The position numbers and the translations under genes were made by a program. A stretch of 64,000 bases of DNA, taken from NCBI GenBank assembly GCA_022226935.1, contig CP092081.1, positions 1,771,820-1,835,819 of the forward strand, given 5' to 3'. A model generated the notes under the pieces. It did no database searches. It saw nothing but the letters and a program-made list of their open reading frames with translations, and was not told the origin of the DNA. Of this stretch, positions 16,701 through 25,327 are shown piece after piece; within the stretch, counting starts at the first letter, position 1; every line of letters starts with the position of its first letter. The stretch comes from Nitrospira sp. (GTDB taxonomy: Bacteria > Nitrospirota > Nitrospiria > Nitrospirales > Nitrospiraceae).

Positions 16701-17672
16701 TTATGTGTCTTCGGCCTTCGGCTGGTCGTCCTTGATGGATCGCCCGGTGTGGGCAATAAACACGTCATCCAACCGTGGTCGATGATAATCGATGAACTCC
16801 AGCTGACAGGTCAGGCGATTCGCCGCATCAAGGATGGCCGGCAAGGCTTTTTCAGGAGAATCCACACGAATATCCAGGCCGCTTGTGGTGGTCGTGACGG
16901 CACGAATGGCCGGAAGGTCCCTGATGGCAGCCGCGAGTTTCTCGACGCGATCATGTTCGCGCACCGTCAGCGAGACGAGATCTCCGCCCAACCCGACTTT
17001 CAGTTCGTTGGGAGCGCCCAACGCTTTGATCCGACCTCCGTCGATGATGGCGATCCGGTCGCACAGCTGATCGGCCTCATCCAAATAGTTGGTCGTCATG
17101 ACCACGGTGATCCCGCGCTCCCGCATAGCCCGCACATGGTCCCAAATGCGCAAACGACTTTGGACGTCCAGCCCGAGCGTCGGCTCATCGAGAAAGAGGA
17201 TTTTGGGATCAGGCAAGAGCCCGCAAGCAATGTCCAGCTTGCGCTTCATCCCGCCGGAATAGGTCTTTGCGGGACGGTCCGCCTGCTGTTCCAATTCCAC
17301 CAATTTTAACAGCTGAGGGATTCGTGTGGCCGCATCGTCCGCGGAGAGGTGGTAGAGGTCGGCGAGCAATTCGAGATGTTCCCGGCCCGTGAGAAACCGG
17401 TCTATCGCCCGCTCTTGCGGCACATACCCGATGGTCTGCCGGACACGGTCCGCATCTTTCACCGAATCCAGGCCGAAAATCCTGGCCGATCCGGACGTGG
17501 GGTTCAGCAGAGTGATCAGAATGCGAAGTGTGGTGCTCTTGCCCGCGCCGTTTGGACCGAGCAGACCAAAAATTTCCCCGGTGTAGACTTGAAACGAAAG
17601 GTCCTCGACGGCCCGCACCTTGTCATACGTCTTCCCGAGGTGGGACACGTCAATAGCGACCGGCCGCGACAT
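16701..17672 (-). CDS. ABC transporter ATP-binding protein (DrrA-like)
   Basis: A 323-aa ATPase. Walker A is GPNGAGKST (about residue 38), the signature is YSGGMKRKLDIA, Walker B is ILFLDEPTLGLD and the switch region is VVMTTNYLDEAD. The C-terminal extension of about 90 residues is typical of DrrA-type exporters. The ATG at 17672 is preferred: GGAGG lies nine bases upstream and its ATGA overlaps the LON-domain stop. It pairs with the permease just downstream. Confidence 0.93.
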   Translation of the reverse strand: MSRPVAIDVSHLGKTYDKVRAVEDLSFQVYTGEIFGLLGPNGAGKSTTLRILITLLNPTSGSARIFGLDSVKDADRVRQTIGYVPQERAIDRFLTGREHLELLADLYHLSADDAATRIPQLLKLVELEQQADRPAKTYSGGMKRKLDIACGLLPDPKILFLDEPTLGLDVQSRLRIWDHVRAMRERGITVVMTTNYLDEADQLCDRIAIIDGGRIKALGAPNELKVGLGGDLVSLTVREHDRVEKLAAAIRDLPAIRAVTTTTSGLDIRVDSPEKALPAILDAANRLTCQLEFIDYHRPRLDDVFIAHTGRSIKDDQPKAEDT

Positions 17673-18361
17673 CAACTCCATCCTCCGGCGCCGCGCCGCT
17701 CCGCGAGCTTGAACTGAATCAAATCGCTCAGGCGGCGAGCCTGCTGCGGCACATGCTCCGCTTCCAGGAGGAATTGTTTTTCCAACGGCGTACAGTCAAG
17801 ATAGGTCGAGAGCGAATTCACAAACACCTCGTCGCTCACATCGGGCCGGATCAAACTGTGCAGCGGGGAGGCCTCTTCATCGGCTTTCAGATATTCATCG
17901 AGCACCCCCATCAGATACCGGCGCAGGGCTTGGTCCAGGGATAACGACCCGTCGCGCGGCTTCAACGTGATGCGGGCTTCGCGATAACTTTTCTCAAAGA
18001 ACTCTTCATGAATTTCGTAGCGCTCCAATCCTTGCAATAGGATGTTGGAGCGGCCATCGGGAAGCATTTGCACGCTCGCCAATCGTCCGACACAACCGAC
18101 GGAGAAAATCGGAGGGTTTCCTTCGTACTGTTCCTCCCAACCCTCCTTCAATAACGCCATACCGATGCATTGCCCTGCCGCAGCCGCATCCGCTACCATC
18201 TGGCGGTACCGCGGCTCGAATACATGGAGCGGGAGATAGGTCTTCGGAAAGAACACGACGTTAGGCAGAGGGAACAAGGGAATGCGTTCCGGGACAGGAA
18301 ACGGCTGGACCTTTCCCGATAACTCCCGGTTCGACGGCTCGCGTTCAGGCTCAGGAAACAT
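17672..18361 (-). CDS. LON peptidase substrate-binding domain protein
   Basis: A 229-aa protein made of the N-terminal LON substrate-binding domain alone, with no AAA+ or protease domain. IPLFPLPNVVFFPKTYLPLHVFEPRYRQMV-type sequence is unmistakable near residue 28. Stand-alone LON-N proteins are common, and their role is poorly known; substrate or peptide binding is assumed. It is the first gene of an operon and overlaps the ABC ATPase start by 4 nt. Upstream is a 177-bp gap to the divergent 18539 gene. Confidence 0.92.
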   Translation of the reverse strand: MFPEPEREPSNRELSGKVQPFPVPERIPLFPLPNVVFFPKTYLPLHVFEPRYRQMVADAAAAGQCIGMALLKEGWEEQYEGNPPIFSVGCVGRLASVQMLPDGRSNILLQGLERYEIHEEFFEKSYREARITLKPRDGSLSLDQALRRYLMGVLDEYLKADEEASPLHSLIRPDVSDEVFVNSLSTYLDCTPLEKQFLLEAEHVPQQARRLSDLIQFKLAERRGAGGWS

Positions 18362-18538
18362 GGCTCACGATAGCTGATGCTTTGCAAAATTGTCAACGCT
18401 GCCACCGAGCCACATCACATGACAAAACATCACAAACCATGCATGGACACTGGCGTTTTATCGACTGTCCATCAAAAAAAGACAGTGAAACCAGGCGCGG
18501 TCGCGAAATGACAGACAGGACTGGTCGCTGATCTTCCC

Positions 18539-19678
18539 ATGACGAAATTGCGTCTCGCATATGTGATGGCCCTTCTGCTTCTGGCGGGACTGCCCGCATT
18601 CACCGCGCTGGCCGTTGCGACGGTGGAGACGTCTCAGGTCTTCGACATGGCCGCACCGGGATATCAGTATTGGTTTCCTCGCGATCATGGCGCGCACGAA
18701 CGGTTCCGGACTGAATGGTGGTATTACACCGGCCACGTCACCGCTGCCGACGGCCGCCGGTTCGGATTTGAACTCACCTTTTTTCGCCGGGGCATTCCTC
18801 CTGACCAGGTGCAGACGCTTCCGTCCAGATGGTCCATTCAGCAACTCTACCTGGCCCATTTCGCTCTGACCGACCTGAGTACCGAACGATTCTATTATGC
18901 CGACAAAGTCAGCCGCGAAGGACTCGGCAAGGCCGGCGCCGAAACAGGCCGATTGCACGTGTGGGTGGACCGTTGGTCCCTACTGATGGATGATCGGACG
19001 ACACCAAGCCACCGGCTTCAGGCGGCGACCGACGACGTGGCGATCAACCTCATGGTCACCCCGGAAAAACCGCCGGTCATACATGGGGGGGACGGCATCA
19101 GCCGAAAAGGCACCGATCCCGGACAGGCCTCTCACTACTATTCGCTCACTCGTCTTGCGACCGAAGGGCAGATTCGAGTCGGCATCGAAACCTTTACCGT
19201 CACCGGTCTCAGTTGGATGGATCATGAATTCGGCTCCGCCGATCTGGGGCAAAATGTGGTGGGGTGGGATTGGTTCAGCCTCCAGTTAAGCGACGCCACG
19301 GAACTGATGTGGTATTCTCTGCGCCGCGCCGATGGATCGAGCGACCCGGTCTCGAGCGGCACCTTGGTCCTGGCCGACGGGCGCGTACAGCCGCTCGACT
19401 CGCAGGACCTCACCATCGCACCATTGGCCTACTGGACCAGTCCACGATCCAAGGGCCGGTACCCCCAACGATGGCGACTCACCAGCCCTGCACTCGGCAT
19501 GGATGTGACTGTGGATTCGCTGCTCGCAGACCAGGAATTGGATACATCCCGCAGCACCCGGGTCACCTATTGGGAGGGGGCCGTGTCTGTCTCCGGTCGG
19601 GTGCGAGGCGCGCCCGTGACGGGTCGCGGCTATGTCGAAATGACCGGCTATGCCGAACGGTTCACGCCGAAACTCTAA
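18539..19678 (+). CDS. Secreted lipocalin-like (CrtC/AttH domain) protein
   Basis: A 379-aa exported protein with a signal peptide (LAYVMALLLLAGLPAFTALA). The body matches predicted secreted hydrolases with tandem lipocalin-like CrtC/AttH domains: FRTEWWYYTGHV near residue 57, GFELTFFR, the central LSWMDHEFGSADL and VSGRVRGAPVTGRGYVEMTGYAERF at the end. CrtC relatives hydrate carotenoids, but most bacterial members are uncharacterised. The gene stands alone after a 177-bp gap, with the BNR-repeat lipoprotein gene 72 nt downstream. Confidence 0.85.
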   Translation: MTKLRLAYVMALLLLAGLPAFTALAVATVETSQVFDMAAPGYQYWFPRDHGAHERFRTEWWYYTGHVTAADGRRFGFELTFFRRGIPPDQVQTLPSRWSIQQLYLAHFALTDLSTERFYYADKVSREGLGKAGAETGRLHVWVDRWSLLMDDRTTPSHRLQAATDDVAINLMVTPEKPPVIHGGDGISRKGTDPGQASHYYSLTRLATEGQIRVGIETFTVTGLSWMDHEFGSADLGQNVVGWDWFSLQLSDATELMWYSLRRADGSSDPVSSGTLVLADGRVQPLDSQDLTIAPLAYWTSPRSKGRYPQRWRLTSPALGMDVTVDSLLADQELDTSRSTRVTYWEGAVSVSGRVRGAPVTGRGYVEMTGYAERFTPKL

Positions 19679-19750
19679 CGCTTCTGGCCTCTGGATGATG
19701 TCTCACCTTGACTCAGTCGCGACGCTGTGGTTAGGTCTGCGACCACGGTG

Positions 19751-20803
19751 ATGTCCCTACGAATTCGAATGGCGACCCTGCTTCGGCGGTCGATTTGCCT
19801 CATCAGCTTCTTCCTGCTTCTGGCCTGCGGCAGTCGTGAATCGGCCGTGGTGTCGATCGCGCTCCATCCGTCCAATCCCAACATTGTCTATGTCGCCACG
19901 AACGATGCCGTGCATAAGACGCGGGACGGCGGGGCAACGTGGGAGCAGTTTCCGGCCTTTACCGCGCGCCGCGTCACCACCTTGGCCATCGACCCGAAGC
20001 TCCCTGCCACGGTCTACGCCGGCACCATGGGCGATGCCATTTATAAAAGCCCCGACGGCGGCCAGCATTGGCTGCCCCACAACGTCGGGCTCAAGGAGCA
20101 CGTCTCGTTCATCAATGAAATCATCTTTCATCCCGAGAATACCGAACTGATCTACCTCGCCACGACCGTCGGCGCCTTCATCTCCAAAAACGGAGGGCGC
20201 GAATGGGAAGAACGGATGGCCGGGATGAAGGAAGTGCACATCGTGACCTGCATCACGATGGATCATCAACACCCCCGCATCTTATACGCAGGAACGACGG
20301 GCGGCACGTATCGCAGTGAAGACGGCGGGACGAGCTGGCAAAAAAAGAATAATGGGCTCATTCCCGACGAGGTCTTGAACGCCGCGATGGCGCTCGGGGT
20401 GAATGTGCTGGCAGTTGACCCGCGGAATTCCGACATGGTCTATGCCGCCACCACCAAAGGCCTGTTTCGATCCGGCAATCGTGGAGAGCATTGGGAACAG
20501 ATCGGACAAGGATTGTCGAACCAATTCATCAGCACACTGGCGCTGCATCCCACAGATGCCAATATTTTCTACATCGGTGGCCCTGATGGTGTGCAGAAAA
20601 CCACCGATGGCGGAAAAACCTGGCATGTGCAGAACGAGGGACTCACGACGACGAATATCCGCACGATCAGCCTCAGCGCCAGTGATCCCCAGCTGCTCTA
20701 CCTCGGTACCAATGGAAGCGGGTTATACCGATCGACCGACGGGGCTCAACATTGGGCACCGATTCCACTCACGGGACCACAGCCACCTGCGCCCGCGCCA
20801 TAA
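19751..20803 (+). CDS. BNR/YCF48-like beta-propeller lipoprotein
   Basis: A 350-aa exported lipoprotein. A basic start is followed by a hydrophobic run ending in the lipobox LLLAC. The rest consists of about six propeller blades of the sortilin/YCF48 type, each with an HPxxPxxxY-like strand and a TxDGGxTW-like Asp-box: KTRDGGATWE, KSPDGGQHW, RSEDGGTSW, KTTDGGKTW. These fold as a beta-propeller used for binding or assembly. The ATG at 19751 is preferred over GTG 19727. The histidine-phosphatase gene follows after 20 nt. Confidence 0.85.
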   Translation: MSLRIRMATLLRRSICLISFFLLLACGSRESAVVSIALHPSNPNIVYVATNDAVHKTRDGGATWEQFPAFTARRVTTLAIDPKLPATVYAGTMGDAIYKSPDGGQHWLPHNVGLKEHVSFINEIIFHPENTELIYLATTVGAFISKNGGREWEERMAGMKEVHIVTCITMDHQHPRILYAGTTGGTYRSEDGGTSWQKKNNGLIPDEVLNAAMALGVNVLAVDPRNSDMVYAATTKGLFRSGNRGEHWEQIGQGLSNQFISTLALHPTDANIFYIGGPDGVQKTTDGGKTWHVQNEGLTTTNIRTISLSASDPQLLYLGTNGSGLYRSTDGAQHWAPIPLTGPQPPAPAP

Positions 20804-20823
20804 ACACGCTCGCTGGATTACCG

Positions 20824-21432
20824 ATGCCGATCCTCCTGCTGATCCGACATGGAGAAACCGACTGGAATCGATCGGGTCAAGTCATGGGAAATCAGCCGAT
20901 TCCTCTGAACCAGACTGGCGAACGACAAGCCCTCGCGTGCGCCGAGATGCTGGCGCAGACGCCGATTACAGGCATCGTGACCAGCCCGGTTTTGCGAGCG
21001 GTACAAACCGCCCACATCGTCGGACGTAGCCATGCAGCACCGGTGCATCAGGCTCCGGGACTGAGCGAGATCGGCGTGGGCGCCTGGATCAATCGGTACT
21101 GGAAGGACCTGGCGGAGGATCCGGCCAAGCGCGACTGGTATGCGCACCCGGACCGGGCCAGGCCTTCAGGTGGTGAAACGCTCCGCGAAGTGCAACAGCG
21201 TGCCGTCGCAGCCGTCGAACAGACACTGCAAGTCGCGCAAGACGGACCCTATGTGTTTGTGTCCCATGGCGACGTCATTCGCGCGTTGCTGGCCCATTAT
21301 CTCCGGCTCGACTTGAATGCGCTGCGTCAGGCGCGCATCGACCATGCAGGGGTCAGCGGCATCGAAGTGACCGAAGCCGCCACCCACCTGCTGTTTCTCA
21401 ACCATCGCCCCGGCCTCCACAGGCTGGCCTGA
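20824..21432 (+). CDS. Histidine phosphatase family protein
   Basis: A 202-aa phosphoglycerate-mutase-like phosphatase. The catalytic RHG is in LLLIRHGETDWN at the start, the second arginine is in SPVLRAVQTA, the acid is in GLSEIGVGAW, and the second histidine is in VFVSHGDVIRAL. The substrate is unknown; members act on sugar phosphates, cobalamin precursors or others. The ATG at 20824 gives a family-typical N-terminus, whereas the longer frame from 20752 runs inside the lipoprotein gene. It converges on the 21447 gene after 14 nt. Confidence 0.9.
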   Translation: MPILLLIRHGETDWNRSGQVMGNQPIPLNQTGERQALACAEMLAQTPITGIVTSPVLRAVQTAHIVGRSHAAPVHQAPGLSEIGVGAWINRYWKDLAEDPAKRDWYAHPDRARPSGGETLREVQQRAVAAVEQTLQVAQDGPYVFVSHGDVIRALLAHYLRLDLNALRQARIDHAGVSGIEVTEAATHLLFLNHRPGLHRLA

Positions 21433-21446
21433 ACCACACCACGCCG

Positions 21447-21926
21447 TTATTGGTGCGCAGGCGCTCCCTCTGCGCCTTTTCCGTAGTAGCGGCTGCCATA
21501 CCGCTTCAGCTCTTCGGACAAGGCGGTCCACTCCTCGGCCGTCAACAAGGCTTTCATCTTGAACCGAAGCCCCAGAATTTTTGCGGAGGAGCGCATCCGG
21601 CTGTTATTTAATTCGTCGAGGATTTTGGTGAACTCCTCGGGTGCAGCCGAATAGTTCGCGTTCAACTCATAGAGCACGCGATGAAACTGGCGATGTTGTT
21701 CCCGAGCCGACTTGATCTCGGCGATCATCTCTCCCATCACCACGTTGACCTGCTTGACGGTCTCCGGATTCTTGACATGTTTTTCCACCAGACCGCTCAC
21801 ATCCTGAGAGGCCTTCCCCCAATAGTAGTCTCCCTTGGCATGCTCATAACTTCCATGGTGGTGGGAACAACCGGTCAGTCCGGCAAGCAGCACACCGACA
21901 AGAAGACACAGGGATCGAACGCTCAT
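21447..21926 (-). CDS. Hypothetical lipoprotein, Spy/CpxP-like
   Basis: A 159-aa lipoprotein. The ATG at 21926 has GGAGG five bases upstream; the signal peptide SLCLLVGVLLAGLTGC ends in a lipobox. A His-rich patch (SHHHGSYEH) follows. The mature part is all-helical and charged, with FTKILDELNNSRMRSSAKILGLRFKMKALLTAEEW, which resembles periplasmic Spy/CpxP-type chaperones with the LT-x-EW end motif. A metal-responsive or chaperone role is possible but not shown. Confidence 0.75.
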   Translation of the reverse strand: MSVRSLCLLVGVLLAGLTGCSHHHGSYEHAKGDYYWGKASQDVSGLVEKHVKNPETVKQVNVVMGEMIAEIKSAREQHRQFHRVLYELNANYSAAPEEFTKILDELNNSRMRSSAKILGLRFKMKALLTAEEWTALSEELKRYGSRYYGKGAEGAPAHQ

Positions 21927-22032
21927 CACAACCTCCATTGAAAAAATGACCATCTTGCATGAAAACGCGTTGCGCCGCAGCGCCTTCCTCCCGTAAGCTT
22001 TCCGAACACCTGACAGGGCAAGGAGTACGGGC

Positions 22033-22389
22033 ATGGGCGAACAGAAGGTCCCTCAACGCGGAACAGGGCCGGTCGAAGCACTCCGGGATGAATTCCGCAG
22101 ACACCTCGATGTCTTTTACAGCCGCCTCAAATTGGCCGCTCCCTACGACAGCGTCGAAAAGGCCTTGGGTACCCTCACCGCCACACTCAAAGCCTTACCA
22201 CCGGAGGAACTGCAACGCCTGGGCATGAACGAGACCCAGCGATGGGCCCACTTTCGGCAGGCCTTCATCGAATCAGGCCTGATCCAGAAGCACCGAGGGA
22301 TTATTGCGGGCCTGGCACGATCCGATGCCCCACTAGACTTGCCGCCGGAATTCAATCATCTGCTCGATCTGTATCGCGCCAAAGCTTAG
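22033..22389 (+). CDS. Small hypothetical protein
   Basis: A 118-aa soluble, helical protein without signal or membrane segment. AAGGAG lies five bases before the ATG. It has charged helices (PVEALRDEFRRHLDVFYSRL) and a proline-rich end. I recognise no family. It diverges from the lipoprotein gene at 21926 and converges on the 22439 gene. A small hairpin ACTCAG...CTGAGT at 22416-22435 lies just after the stop and could be its terminator. Confidence 0.65.
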   Translation: MGEQKVPQRGTGPVEALRDEFRRHLDVFYSRLKLAAPYDSVEKALGTLTATLKALPPEELQRLGMNETQRWAHFRQAFIESGLIQKHRGIIAGLARSDAPLDLPPEFNHLLDLYRAKA

Positions 22390-22438
22390 TGGGCAAGCTC
22401 ACGAGGGCGTGCCGGACTCAGGCGTCCTTCTGAGTGCA

Positions 22439-23068
22439 TCATGGACGCGATGCGGCTCCTTCATTGGCCATCGCCACATCTCTGAGTTCCGTATACACGA
22501 GCATCAGCCGCGTGTTTTCGATGCGGTAGGCCACCGTGACCGTCAGCAACCCAAAGGCGACGACGATCAATCCCACCCCGGTCACGCCAACACCCAGCAG
22601 CACACTTCCCAATGATTTGAGCCCGCCCTGAAGCACGTAGGTGATGAGGAACCCGAGTGTTCCGAACCCCACGAGACTGAACCAGAGGAACGTCAAGATC
22701 GAGGATGACCAGGGCACCCGCTTCGTGCACACCATGCGGAGGCCTTCAGGGTCCGATGCCAATTCGATGCAGCCCTTCAGCGGCCAGGCCGTGCGGAAAC
22801 GCATCGAGAACAGGCGATGGGTGGGCCGGATGATCATCCGATTCGCTTCAGGGAACACCCGCGCGACTCCGTGAGGCAAACTCAAAAACCCATTCGTGTC
22901 GAATGCGCGAAGCAGCTTCGGGAGGGTGAGGGCGACGAACCGGTCCTGCACCTGCCCAATTCCATAGCCGTACCGGGTGGCATCGGACGACAGGCGGGTA
23001 AAGTACATCCAGTCGCCGACGACCAATCCGATAAACAGCACGATGGCAAACGCACCGGCGAGCATCAT
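22439..23068 (-). CDS. Hypothetical membrane protein
   Basis: A 209-aa protein with one N-terminal hydrophobic segment (MLAGAFAIVLFIGLVVGDW) and two near the end (ILTFLWFSLVGFGTLGFLITYVL and LLGVGVTGVGLIVVAFGLLTVTVAY). The central region of about 90 residues is soluble. No family recognised. The double ATG at 23068 with GGAAG upstream is the likely start; a TTG at 23131 would add 21 residues but has no RBS. It is divergent from the methyltransferase gene. Confidence 0.65.
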   Translation of the reverse strand: MMLAGAFAIVLFIGLVVGDWMYFTRLSSDATRYGYGIGQVQDRFVALTLPKLLRAFDTNGFLSLPHGVARVFPEANRMIIRPTHRLFSMRFRTAWPLKGCIELASDPEGLRMVCTKRVPWSSSILTFLWFSLVGFGTLGFLITYVLQGGLKSLGSVLLGVGVTGVGLIVVAFGLLTVTVAYRIENTRLMLVYTELRDVAMANEGAASRP

Positions 23069-23148
23069 AGCCGAAACTTCCCACAGGGCTTTACGGAGAA
23101 TCAAGCCTGAACCGACGGTAACGGCAGGCAAAAACCGGGAGGAACCTG

Positions 23149-23178
23149 TTGACTAGCCATCCGTGCATTGGCTACATT
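23149..23178 (+). promoter_or_regulatory. Possible promoter for the 23325 methyltransferase
   Basis: TTGACT at 23149-23154 and TACATT at 23173-23178 are separated by 18 nt, matching five and four of six sigma70 consensus bases. They imply a leader of roughly 140 nt before the ATG at 23325. There is no second support beyond position. Confidence 0.3.
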
Positions 23179-23324
23179 AAGCCCGTTCTTATCCGGCGGG
23201 TGAGGACGAGTCATCCGAGTTGCGTTCCCGCCTTCATAGATTTTTCCACGCCACACTTCTTATCGCCGTCACTTCTGCACTGCAGAGTTGTGCGGGCAGA
23301 GCGGCGTGATTTTGCGGAGGGACG

Positions 23325-24011
23325 ATGGATATCGCCAAAGTCGAGCGTGTGTACACCAGTTATTCCGGCGTGTACGATCATATCTTCGGAAAAATTTTCC
23401 ACGAGTCGCGCGAGGCCTGCGTGCGCAACCTCCGAATCCGGCCGGAAGAAAACATCCTCGAAGTCGGCGTGGGAACGGGAATCGCCCTCGAATATTATCC
23501 CAAAAACTGCAACATTACGGGCATCGATCTCTCCTCAGGCATGCTGGCCAAGGCCAGACAACGCCAGTCGCACTATCATTTGGACCATGTTCGGCTGATG
23601 TTGATGGACGCCGGAAAAATGGAATTCCCCGACGACAGCTTTGATACAGTGATGGCGGCGTACGTCGTCACCGCGGTGCCCGATTATCGCAAAGTCGTCA
23701 ATGAAATGATCCGCGTGTGCAAGCCGGGCGGCCGCATCATCATGTTGAATCACTTCAGCAACGGCAATAAGCTGATCGCCGCCGTGGAAAAAGTCATTTC
23801 CCCGCTCTGCAAGCACATTGGATTCCGTACGGATCTCTCATTGAACACGGTGCTCGAAGGCACCGACCTCCATGTGGCCCGCAAAGAAAAAGTGAATCCG
23901 ATGAAGTTTTGGCACTTGGTGGAATGTGTCAACCGGAAGGGCTCTAAGAGCGGCAATGGGAACGGGAGCGTGAACGGAAATGGCAACGGTCGGCACGGGC
24001 ACGTTAGTTAG
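23325..24011 (+). CDS. SAM-dependent methyltransferase, possibly phospholipid N-methyltransferase
   Basis: A 228-aa class I methyltransferase. The SAM motif I is ILEVGVGTGIALEYYP (about residue 44), motif II GIDLSSGMLAKA, and motif III MAAYVVTAVPDYRKVVNEM with RVCKPGGRIIMLNHF. Sequence character is UbiE/PmtA-like, so phosphatidylethanolamine N-methylation is plausible. The last 25 residues are low-complexity Gly-Asn repeats, unlike the rest. GGAGG lies just before the ATG. It is monocistronic after a long divergent gap, and the substrate is not certain. Confidence 0.85.
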   Translation: MDIAKVERVYTSYSGVYDHIFGKIFHESREACVRNLRIRPEENILEVGVGTGIALEYYPKNCNITGIDLSSGMLAKARQRQSHYHLDHVRLMLMDAGKMEFPDDSFDTVMAAYVVTAVPDYRKVVNEMIRVCKPGGRIIMLNHFSNGNKLIAAVEKVISPLCKHIGFRTDLSLNTVLEGTDLHVARKEKVNPMKFWHLVECVNRKGSKSGNGNGSVNGNGNGRHGHVS

Positions 24012-24072
24012 TGTGTATGGTCGCTTGAAATACGGATCCAACCCATCAGCCGAATCCTGAACTCGTCGTTTC

Positions 24073-24846
24073 TCACCACTCGCTCGAAACAACCCTTTCT
24101 CCAGTCAGGCAAGTGCCTGCATACCGCTGTGTGAGAACTTCGGTCACCGCACTCAACAACCGGCCACTGATGCGGCCACTTGCCAGTCGCGGCTGCAGCC
24201 TGATTCCAAACCCGCCCCCGTCGATAGGTCCATACGCCCGCACTGTCAGCGCTGCCGTCGAGCCGGCATGCACGTCGGCTGCGGTTACCAACTCACCCGC
24301 CCAACACAAGGTTCCCCGAGTTCCAGTCCGCCGCGGCGTCGATTTCCATATGCAAGGAACCCCCGCCTGATCCAGTTCGTTCAGCAGCCAATCGACCGTG
24401 GGTGGGTCGCCGGATTCAGCTTGAAAGATCCAGGGAGTGGCTCCCGGGTGTATGTCCATATCGCAGTGCGGTACTGACACCTCTTCTAGTAGCGCCTCTT
24501 CGCACACCACGTACAGGTTCCCCTGCGGATCGAACCAGAAGCGCAGGAGGCCTTCATGTACCTCCACCTGAATCGTCCCGAGAACCGCACAGTCCACGCC
24601 ATCCTGCTCAAAAATGGATAAATCGGACACTCCTTGCAAAGTCAATTTGGCAATCCTGAGGATGCCCTGCAGATGATATCGTACCACCACCGTCACGATG
24701 CTCCCTGCCGTCACATCCCGACCTGATTCCTCGTCGAACATCCAACGTTTGGCCAGGTGCACGTCCATCACCCGACCGCCACAAAATCCTTGCGTGTGCG
24801 TCAGCAACCAGCGAACGTCGTCGGCCGTCTTCAGTGAATGTGTCAT
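24073..24846 (-). CDS. Hypothetical protein
   Basis: A 257-aa soluble protein, apparently two-domain, with no signal peptide or membrane segment. The first ~130 residues look like a beta-rich domain (VTVVVRYHLQGILRIAKLTLQGV; FWFDPQGNLYVVCEE). I recognise no family and see no catalytic motif. It starts at ATG 24846 and precedes nothing on its own strand until 23068. Convergent to the methyltransferase, with 61 nt between stops. Confidence 0.6.
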   Translation of the reverse strand: MTHSLKTADDVRWLLTHTQGFCGGRVMDVHLAKRWMFDEESGRDVTAGSIVTVVVRYHLQGILRIAKLTLQGVSDLSIFEQDGVDCAVLGTIQVEVHEGLLRFWFDPQGNLYVVCEEALLEEVSVPHCDMDIHPGATPWIFQAESGDPPTVDWLLNELDQAGVPCIWKSTPRRTGTRGTLCWAGELVTAADVHAGSTAALTVRAYGPIDGGGFGIRLQPRLASGRISGRLLSAVTEVLTQRYAGTCLTGERVVSSEW

Positions 24847-24974
24847 GGCACCGTGAAGGTCCTCAGCTGGGTGCCCGTCTATCGGTACCCCACCGCACTA
24901 CTGTACCACGCGGACGCTGCGGAGAAGAGCCTGAAATGCCTGTTGCAGGGAGAGGGAGACATGTGGAAAGGAGA

Positions 24975-25178
24975 CTAGAACAGCACCTGCTGCTGCTTGG
25001 CCTCTGCCAGTTGGCGCTCTAATTCTTCCACACGTTCCTGGAGGCGCTGATTATCGAGGCGGAGAAGGTCGAGGCGATCCAACAATTGTTCGCGTTGAAT
25101 ATTGGTCCATTTCAACGTGCGCCTCAAACCGGCCAGTTCGAGCTGCGCCTGCTGTCCCTCTTCAAACGCGGAGCCCAT
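24975..25178 (-). CDS. Small coiled-coil protein
   Basis: A 67-aa protein that is almost entirely one coiled coil: heptads run through LRRTLKWTNIQREQLLDRL to ERVEELERQLAEAKQQQ, with Leu at regular spacing. It resembles short leucine-zipper proteins such as ZapB or SlyX-like, but no firm assignment is possible. It lies 150 nt downstream of wzt on the same strand. Confidence 0.6.
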   Translation of the reverse strand: MGSAFEEGQQAQLELAGLRRTLKWTNIQREQLLDRLDLLRLDNQRLQERVEELERQLAEAKQQQVLF

Positions 25179-25327
25179 GCGTACGCCTCAGTCGATCGCC
25201 ATCGGAAGTGATAGAGCAAATCGTAGCGCACTCTTTGCCAGTTGCGGAGCGATTAGTGATTTATCGACGAGAGACGCGCGGGAACTGCGCGCATGTGCAT
25301 GGGTGAGACGAGAATCTCTTGAAAGGC

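Noticed and set aside
18443-18472. Hairpin ATGGACA...TGTCCAT followed by A-rich sequence
   Set aside because: An A-run after the stem gives no terminator on the plus strand, and on the minus strand no gene ends there.
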